From assembly GCA_031255875.1 (NCBI GenBank), contig JAIRRR010000050.1, forward strand, positions 1 through 6,323: a DNA stretch of 6,323 nt. The letters are read 5' to 3'. The DNA comes from Treponema sp. (lineage in GTDB: Bacteria > Spirochaetota > Spirochaetia > Treponematales > Breznakiellaceae). The translations under genes and the position numbers were made by a program. Under the pieces are notes generated by a model that saw only the letters and a list, made by a program, of their open reading frames with translations, did not search any database and was not told where the DNA came from. Shown here in pieces: positions 1 through 3,872 of the stretch. Every line of letters begins with the position of its first letter. Positions within the stretch are counted from its first letter, which is position 1.

Positions 1-1212
1 CCTGAAGCGCAAAAGCGAGTAGGAATTCGATCCCAGGTCGTGGTGGGCGGTTTTAAGCTCGAAGCCCGCCTTTTCAACGGCCGCCGTGAGTTCGCCGAAA
101 CGGTACATCTTGCTGTTCCCGTTGGCCATGCAGGCAAAGTAAAGGGAAGACGCCTGCAAGCTGAAGGCGGCCCCCTCGAAACGCTGCATGTCCCAGAACG
201 GTTCGAGTACGTAGATGTCCGCCTGGGGCGTGACCGCCGCGCGGATCTTGGCGAGGATCGCAGTTATCTGTTCCAGGGAAAAGCAGTCCAGAAACTGGCT
301 CATCCAGACCGCGTCCATCCCGGCGGGGAGCGCGGTTTTGCCGTCGAGCATGTCGCACGGATAGACGTTTATCCTGTCCGCGAAACCGGCGACCCGGGCG
401 TTCTCCTCCGCCACGGCGGTCTGGCCCGGAAGGTCCGCGATGGTAACGCTGACCGCGCTGTCGTATCTGCAGCAGCTTATGGCCCATTTGGCGGTGTTGC
501 CGCCTATGTCGAGCAGCGTCCCGGGGGCTTTGCCCGACGCCCCGCCGAACACGATGGGCAGCGCTCCGGGAAAGGCGATATCGGAATAAAAGTGATCGAA
601 CTCGAACCAGCTTTTCCTCGCCCTGCCGGGCAGGCTTGAGAGCGCCTCGTAAATTGTGGCCCAGTTGTCGCCGAAAACCCGCAGGCCCGCGGGCTTCCCG
701 GTTCTTACGGACTCCGTAAGAACAAAGGCGCCCTGGTAGCAGATATCATTGGTAAAGTTAAAGTTGACGCGGGTAAGATCGTCTTCCAGGAGGAACCAGC
801 CTATCTTTCCCAGAACAAAGCGTTCCTGCACGGGCGGGCCCGCCGGTACTGCCGGTTCCGGTTCTGATTCCGGCCGCCCTGCTGCCGGCGGTTTCGCCGC
901 CGGTTTCGCCGCCGACTCCGCTAACGGCTCTGCCGCCGGCTCCGCCGATGCTTCCCCCCGCAGCTTGAGTATGCCCATCCCCAGGGCGATTTCCCCGAGC
1001 ACCCCGGCGCCGTAAACCGGTATGCCGCACTGCGCGGCGATCTCTTCCCGGCTAAGACCGGCGTCGCCCGAATCGGAAACCCTGCGCAGGATGCCGAGCT
1101 CCAGAAGCGCCCGCGCCGCCTGGAACGTGAGCGGGGAAAAGGCGATTTTCTGGGCTTCGGTTTTGGCGTCTACGGCGCGTATCCTGTCCCGGTAGTATGA
1201 AACGGGTATCAT
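1..1212 (-). CDS. SAM-dependent methyltransferase of aryl-polyene-cluster type (3' end cut by window edge)
   Basis: The frame starts at ATG 1212 and stays open for 404 codons to the left edge. The C-terminal residues (NSYSLLRFR) look close to a natural end. An N-terminal helical/winged-helix dimerisation region (about residues 15-145) precedes a class I Rossmann domain. Motif I is LLDIGGNTAKW (233-243), the acidic strand-2 residue is D260 in TIADLPG, and a later strand holds DIYVLEPFW (332-340). This layout fits Methyltransf_2-like enzymes, probably O-methylation of a small aromatic or polyene product, with the substrate inferred from context. The start overlaps the ketosynthase stop as ATGA, so translation is likely coupled. 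Three oddities stand out. Residues 87-129 are an Ala/Pro/Glu-rich insert. The third glycine of motif I is A241. The region corresponding to the classical O-methyltransferase His-Asp-Trp reads FLDCF (307-311), with no His. The methyltransferase fold is well supported; the exact reaction is not. Confidence 0.85.
   Translation of the reverse strand, partial: MIPVSYYRDRIRAVDAKTEAQKIAFSPLTFQAARALLELGILRRVSDSGDAGLSREEIAAQCGIPVYGAGVLGEIALGMGILKLRGEASAEPAAEPLAESAAKPAAKPPAAGRPESEPEPAVPAGPPVQERFVLGKIGWFLLEDDLTRVNFNFTNDICYQGAFVLTESVRTGKPAGLRVFGDNWATIYEALSSLPGRARKSWFEFDHFYSDIAFPGALPIVFGGASGKAPGTLLDIGGNTAKWAISCCRYDSAVSVTIADLPGQTAVAEENARVAGFADRINVYPCDMLDGKTALPAGMDAVWMSQFLDCFSLEQITAILAKIRAAVTPQADIYVLEPFWDMQRFEGAAFSLQASSLYFACMANGNSKMYRFGELTAAVEKAGFELKTAHHDLGSNSYSLLRFR
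701..723. repeat. Perfect 10-bp inverted repeat (hairpin) within the methyltransferase gene
   Basis: The left arm GTTCTTACGG (701-710) and right arm CCGTAAGAAC (714-723) are perfect reverse complements around a 3-nt loop. The element lies wholly inside the methyltransferase frame, over residues VLTESVR and neighbours (about 164-170). Neither strand shows a T-run after it, so it does not look like an intrinsic terminator. A separate 10-bp palindrome, GCCCGCGGGC, sits 6 bp away at 685-694. Confidence 0.7.
826..954 (-). repeat. Ala/Pro-rich low-complexity insert inside the methyltransferase
   Basis: This stretch encodes residues 87-129 of the methyltransferase, made mostly of Ala, Pro and Glu. 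It contains repeated units such as AEPAAEP and AAKPAAKP, followed by an ESEPEPAVPAGPP tract. The DNA is built of imperfect GCCGGC/GCCGCC-containing units. The insert lies between the predicted recognition helix (GILKLRG) and the next strand (ERFVLGKIGWF), which is the wing of the winged-helix domain. It is in frame with no stop, so it should be translated as a flexible loop or linker. Confidence 0.75.
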
Positions 1213-2444
1213 AAAGCCGCCCGCCTGAAAATAAGGGATGTGTTTATGCCGCCGAAGGCAAAATTGTTGGACATAATATAGTCGGTGTCGATGGCGCGGC
1301 CCTCCCCGGTTATGTAATCCAGGGGCGCGAGCTCCGGGTCTAATTCTTTCAGGTTGATGTTGGGGCAGAACCAGAGGGAGTTCATCATGTTGATGGAAAC
1401 CCACGCCTCGATGACCCCGCAGGCGGCAAGGGTGTGGCCGGTGTAGTTTTTCAGGGTGCTTACCGGGATCGCTCTTTTGAACACGTCGTAGGTGGCCCAG
1501 CTTTCGGAAATGTCGCCGGAAACGGTGGCCGTGCCGTGGCTGTTCACGTACCCGATATCGCCGGGGCCGAGCCCCGCGTCCTCCAGGGCGAGCCTTATGG
1601 AAACGCTCTGGGTGGAGCGGTTGGGCTGGGTGATATGGACGCCGTCGGTGTTGGTGCCGAAGCCCGCCAGTTCCGCGTATATTTTCGCGCCCCGGCTCAG
1701 CGCGTGTCCGTATTCTTCCAGGATCAGGGTGCCCGCTCCCTCGCCCACGACCAGGCCGTCCCGGTTTTTGTCGTAGGCGGCCGGGGTCAGTTCCGGGCGA
1801 TCGTTTTTCGTGCTGGTGGCGAACAGCACGTCAAAGCAGGCGGCGTCCACCGCGCTCAGTTCTTCCGCACCGCCGGCAATCATAATATCCTGGAGGCCGT
1901 ACTTGATGGCTTCGTAGGCGAACCCCACGGCAAGGCTGCCGGAAGTACAGGCGGTGTTCGTGGTGATAAGCCGCCCGGTAAGGCCGTAGAATACTTCGAG
2001 ATTTGCCGCGCAGGTCTGGGGCATGGCGCGGAGATAGGTAGTGGCGTTTATTTTAGAGACATCGTCCGATACTACCATGCCGTAGATGTCCATGATGGGA
2101 TCCACGCCGCTCATGGAAGAACCGTAGGCGATGCCGCAGCGCCCTCCCCTGAGCTCGGGCGAATCGCCGAGCCTTGCCGAAGCGAGGGCCTTGTCGGTCG
2201 CCGCCAGGGCGAGCAGGGCCGTCCTGCCCATCCCGCGAATTTTTTTCCGGGGGAAATCGGGCATCGCGAAGTCCACCGGCGCGCCAAGCTGGGTGTTCAT
2301 CCCCCGGTACCTGGCCCAGTCGTCAATACGGCGGATGAAATTTTTCCCCGCTTTAAGGTTCCCGAAAATTTCCGGCCATTCGCATCCCAGGGAACTGATA
2401 ATGCCGCCGCCGGTTACCACAACCCGCCTTTTTTCCGAATTCAT
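1209..2444 (-). CDS. 3-oxoacyl-ACP synthase (KAS II/FabF type, ApeO/ApeR-like ketosynthase)
   Basis: This 411-residue protein has the length of FabF-family condensing enzymes, which perform decarboxylative Claisen condensation of malonyl-ACP with an acyl primer in the cytoplasm. The full Cys-His-His triad is present: C166 in NTACTSGS, H303 in NSHGTAT and H337 in KNYTGHT. K332 is also present, as is the closing glycine-rich loop NNFAFGG (393-399). The protein is therefore a real ketosynthase, not a chain-length factor, which would lack the Cys. The N-terminus RRVVVTGGGIISSLG is the typical first strand and loop. ATG 2444 lies 3 nt after the ketoreductase stop with only a weak AGG nearby, so coupling is likely. 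The stop overlaps the next ATG by 4 nt. Its placement after a ketoreductase and an ApeP-like protein matches ApeR in aryl polyene clusters. A general FabF role is less likely in this context but not excluded. Confidence 0.92.
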   Translation of the reverse strand: MNSEKRRVVVTGGGIISSLGCEWPEIFGNLKAGKNFIRRIDDWARYRGMNTQLGAPVDFAMPDFPRKKIRGMGRTALLALAATDKALASARLGDSPELRGGRCGIAYGSSMSGVDPIMDIYGMVVSDDVSKINATTYLRAMPQTCAANLEVFYGLTGRLITTNTACTSGSLAVGFAYEAIKYGLQDIMIAGGAEELSAVDAACFDVLFATSTKNDRPELTPAAYDKNRDGLVVGEGAGTLILEEYGHALSRGAKIYAELAGFGTNTDGVHITQPNRSTQSVSIRLALEDAGLGPGDIGYVNSHGTATVSGDISESWATYDVFKRAIPVSTLKNYTGHTLAACGVIEAWVSINMMNSLWFCPNINLKELDPELAPLDYITGEGRAIDTDYIMSNNFAFGGINTSLIFRRAAL

Positions 2445-2447
2445 CGC

Positions 2448-3176
2448 CTAAACCAGCCCCCCGTCAACGGCAATGACCTGCCTGGTGATGTAGGACGCCT
2501 CTTCCGAAAGCAGGAACACCGCCAGGGCCGCTACTTCTTCGGGCCTCCCCGGGCGGCCCATGGGTATTGCCGGGACTATCCTGTCGAGCGGCGCGTCTTT
2601 GATCATCTCGGTCTCGACAACCCCGGGGGCGATACAGTTTACCGTGATGGACCGGCTCGCCAGCTCTACGGCCAGGGCCTTGCTCGCGCCGATGATCCCG
2701 GCCTTGGAGGCGCTGTAGTTGGTCTGCCCCCGGTTGCCGCAGATGCCCGCCACCGACGCGATGGTGATAATACGCCCCCGCTTTTTCCGGCAGAGGGGCA
2801 TGATCAGGGGGTGCAGCACGTTGTAAAAGCTGCCGAGGTTGGTTTGCACGACCCTGTCCCACTTTTCCCCGCTCATGGCCGGGAACGAATCGTCCGCGAC
2901 GATCCCCGCGTTGTTTACAATGCCCCAGAGGGCGGCGTTTTCCCCGGCCCACGCCTCAAGCACGGCCTGGCACTCGTCCCGGTTGTTCACATCGAACCTG
3001 AGAAGCTCGGCCTTCCCGCCCCGGGAGCGGATCTCCGCTTCCAGGGATTCTGCCATTGCCCCGCTTGAATTGTAATGGGCGACGACCGTGTAGCCCGCCT
3101 TTGATGCCGCCAGCGCTATAGCCCGGCCGATGCCCCGGCCCGCCCCGGTGATCAGGACCTTTTTTTCAGTTTCCAT
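2448..3176 (-). CDS. 3-oxoacyl-ACP reductase (FabG/ApeQ-like SDR ketoreductase)
   Basis: This is a classical short-chain dehydrogenase of 242 residues that would reduce 3-oxoacyl-ACP to 3-hydroxyacyl-ACP with NADPH. Numbered from ATG 3176, the cofactor motif TGAGRGIG is at 10-17 and NNAG at 88-91. The catalytic tetrad is N113, S141, Y154 and K158 (YSASK). The C-terminal VIAVDGGLV is typical of FabG. Two starts are possible. TTG 3188 overlaps the dehydratase stop (TTGA) and would add four residues. ATG 3176 has GAGGG 5 nt upstream and gives the usual short FabG N-terminus, so it is preferred here. The gene follows the dehydratase by 8 nt and precedes the ketosynthase by 3 nt. The fold and reaction class are secure; assignment to a pigment or polyene pathway instead of primary fatty acid synthesis rests on the neighbours. 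Confidence 0.92.
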   Translation of the reverse strand: METEKKVLITGAGRGIGRAIALAASKAGYTVVAHYNSSGAMAESLEAEIRSRGGKAELLRFDVNNRDECQAVLEAWAGENAALWGIVNNAGIVADDSFPAMSGEKWDRVVQTNLGSFYNVLHPLIMPLCRKKRGRIITIASVAGICGNRGQTNYSASKAGIIGASKALAVELASRSITVNCIAPGVVETEMIKDAPLDRIVPAIPMGRPGRPEEVAALAVFLLSEEASYITRQVIAVDGGLV

Positions 3177-3181
3177 GGCGG

Positions 3182-3186
3182 CCCTC
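3182..3186 (-). promoter_or_regulatory. Ribosome binding site deciding the ketoreductase start
   Basis: GAGGG on the minus strand lies 5 nt before ATG 3176 and overlaps the dehydratase stop codon. The alternative TTG at 3188 has no comparable Shine-Dalgarno sequence at a suitable distance. This supports the ATG. Confidence 0.6.
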
Positions 3187-3676
3187 AATGCGGCCCGAGT
3201 TGTAACGATAATTCATAACCTTCCTTTTCAAACGCCGACTGGTCTTCCAGAGTGTATACGGTAAATTTGGCCTTTGCCGCCAGGCTTTCCCCCAGCGACA
3301 TTTCGCCCGTATAGGTGAAAACCGAGTTCATCCTTACATCCTCGGTAACGGCTATGGACAGGGTTGTCCCGGCTTTAAGCACCGGGCGGCTGATTACCAT
3401 ATTCGAAACGCTTAAAATAAGCCCCAGGCCCGGCATCCGGTTTTCTATCCCGATAGCCGCCGCCATGCCCTGGGCCATGCACTCGAAACTGATCCAGGAG
3501 GGTATCCCGTCAATCGCCGGATCGTAGAAAAGGCAGTCCCGGGTAATGTCATACTCCGCCCTAAGCGTATGCCTGTCCGGATCGTAGTCAAGAATGCGGC
3601 TTAAAAGCAGCATGCCCTCCCGGTGGGGCAGCAGAGCGAGAAGCCCTTCCTTTTCGATAATCTTCCCTGTATCCAT
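3185..3676 (-). CDS. Hotdog-fold 3-hydroxyacyl-ACP dehydratase-like protein (ApeP-like)
   Basis: The 163-residue protein has the small single hotdog build of the FabZ/FabA superfamily. The N-terminal LLPHREGMLLLSRILDYD (16-32) and the central helix start PSWISFECMAQG (59-70) match the predicted ApeP/COG4706-type dehydratases of aryl polyene clusters. E65 in FECMAQ aligns with the catalytic Glu of FabZ. The His that should sit 14 residues earlier in an HFPG motif is replaced by Y51 in the sequence FYDP. By family knowledge ApeP works together with a second dehydratase, ApeI, so this may be a non-catalytic or half-site subunit. It is the first gene of the minus-strand operon. ATG 3676 is preceded by GGAAAGG 9 nt upstream, and a promoter lies about 80 nt upstream. 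Family placement is good; activity on its own is doubtful. Confidence 0.82.
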   Translation of the reverse strand: MDTGKIIEKEGLLALLPHREGMLLLSRILDYDPDRHTLRAEYDITRDCLFYDPAIDGIPSWISFECMAQGMAAAIGIENRMPGLGLILSVSNMVISRPVLKAGTTLSIAVTEDVRMNSVFTYTGEMSLGESLAAKAKFTVYTLEDQSAFEKEGYELSLQLGPH

Positions 3677-3685
3677 CCCCCAAAG

Positions 3686-3692
3686 CCTTTCC
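3686..3692 (-). promoter_or_regulatory. Ribosome binding site of the dehydratase-like gene
   Basis: GGAAAGG on the minus strand is 9 nt before ATG 3676. A G-run directly abuts the ATG and is too close to act as the main Shine-Dalgarno. Confidence 0.5.
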
Positions 3693-3713
3693 GCCGGTTT
3701 TCGCTGTCCCCCG

Positions 3714-3737
3714 CAGGGCGGCTGGATAGTCGCCCTG
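3714..3737. repeat. 7-bp inverted repeat in the intergenic region, terminator-like on the plus strand
   Basis: CAGGGCG (3714-3720) and CGCCCTG (3731-3737) are perfect reverse complements around a 10-nt loop. On the plus strand the stem is followed after one G by five T residues (3739-3743), the shape of a weak intrinsic terminator. On the minus strand it would fall in the 5' leader of the dehydratase operon, between the predicted transcription start near 3748 and ATG 3676. It could be a leader hairpin, an operator, or a barrier to antisense transcription. Confidence 0.5.
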
Positions 3738-3754
3738 GTTTTTGGAACAGGCTT

Positions 3755-3784
3755 ATTTTACCAGAAACCGTTCCCCAATGTCTA
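3755..3784 (-). promoter_or_regulatory. Sigma-70-type promoter for the minus-strand polyene-type operon
   Basis: Read on the minus strand, TAGACA (3784-3779, 5 of 6 to the -35 consensus) is followed after 18 bp by TAAAAT (3760-3755, 5 of 6 to the -10 consensus). A TGG directly upstream of the -10 gives an extended -10 (TGN). Transcription would start near 3748, leaving a leader of about 70 nt before the dehydratase ATG. This AT-richer patch is unusual for the window. Confidence 0.6.
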
Positions 3785-3793
3785 TGTGAACGG
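3768..3793. repeat. Inverted repeat CCGTTC/GAACGG between the divergent promoters
   Basis: CCGTTC (3768-3773) and GAACGG (3788-3793) are perfect reverse complements with 14 bp between them, centre to centre 20 bp, or about two helical turns. The pair flanks the -35 of the minus-strand promoter. It could be an operator for a dimeric regulator. The right arm overlaps the first unit of the tandem repeat. Confidence 0.4.
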
Positions 3794-3823
3794 AACTTGT
3801 AAGGGCGAACAGAACTTGTAAGG
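3786..3823. repeat. 19-bp tandem direct repeat upstream of purL
   Basis: Two adjacent units, GTGAACGGAACTTGTAAGG (3786-3804) and GCGAACAGAACTTGTAAGG (3805-3823), match at 17 of 19 positions. The last 12 bases are identical in both. Each unit holds two GAAC words and a TTGTAA. The TTGTAA of the second unit is the proposed -35 of the purL promoter. The repeat may be a regulator binding site array or a local duplication that copied a -35 element. Confidence 0.75.
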
Positions 3824-3844
3824 GGGGCGTTTTGCGGATAAAAT
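3816..3844 (+). promoter_or_regulatory. Sigma-70-type promoter for purL
   Basis: TTGTAA (3816-3821, 4 of 6) is spaced 17 bp from TAAAAT (3839-3844, 5 of 6). Transcription would start near 3851, giving a short leader of about 22 nt with the Shine-Dalgarno. The -35 lies inside the second unit of the 19-bp tandem repeat, so a protein bound to the repeat would be expected to compete with RNA polymerase. Confidence 0.55.
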
Positions 3845-3864
3845 CTTTCCAGCCTGTCCGCTGC

Positions 3865-3868
3865 GAGG
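3865..3868 (+). promoter_or_regulatory. Ribosome binding site of purL
   Basis: GAGG lies 4 nt before ATG 3873. Between the upstream in-frame stop TAA (3819) and this ATG there is no other ATG, GTG or TTG, so the start is well determined. Confidence 0.5.
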
Positions 3869-3872
3869 TTCT

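Noticed and set aside
40..639. Open frame of 199 codons on the plus strand, antisense to the methyltransferase
   Set aside because: No motif is visible, its composition is that of an antisense shadow, and the opposite strand has a clear Rossmann-fold methyltransferase.
826..954. Possible CRISPR or DNA-level repeat array
   Set aside because: The units are short, imperfect and in frame with a Pro/Ala-rich protein segment; there are no regular spacers.
1434..3068. Open frame of 544 codons on the plus strand, antisense to the ketosynthase and ketoreductase
   Set aside because: It runs opposite two genes with complete catalytic motifs, shows no recognisable domain, and is rich in Gly, Arg, Pro and Ala as expected for the antisense frame of GC-rich codons.
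3594..3821. 75-codon plus-strand frame covering the intergenic region
   Set aside because: It overlaps the dehydratase start, both promoters and the tandem repeat, and its product resembles no known protein.
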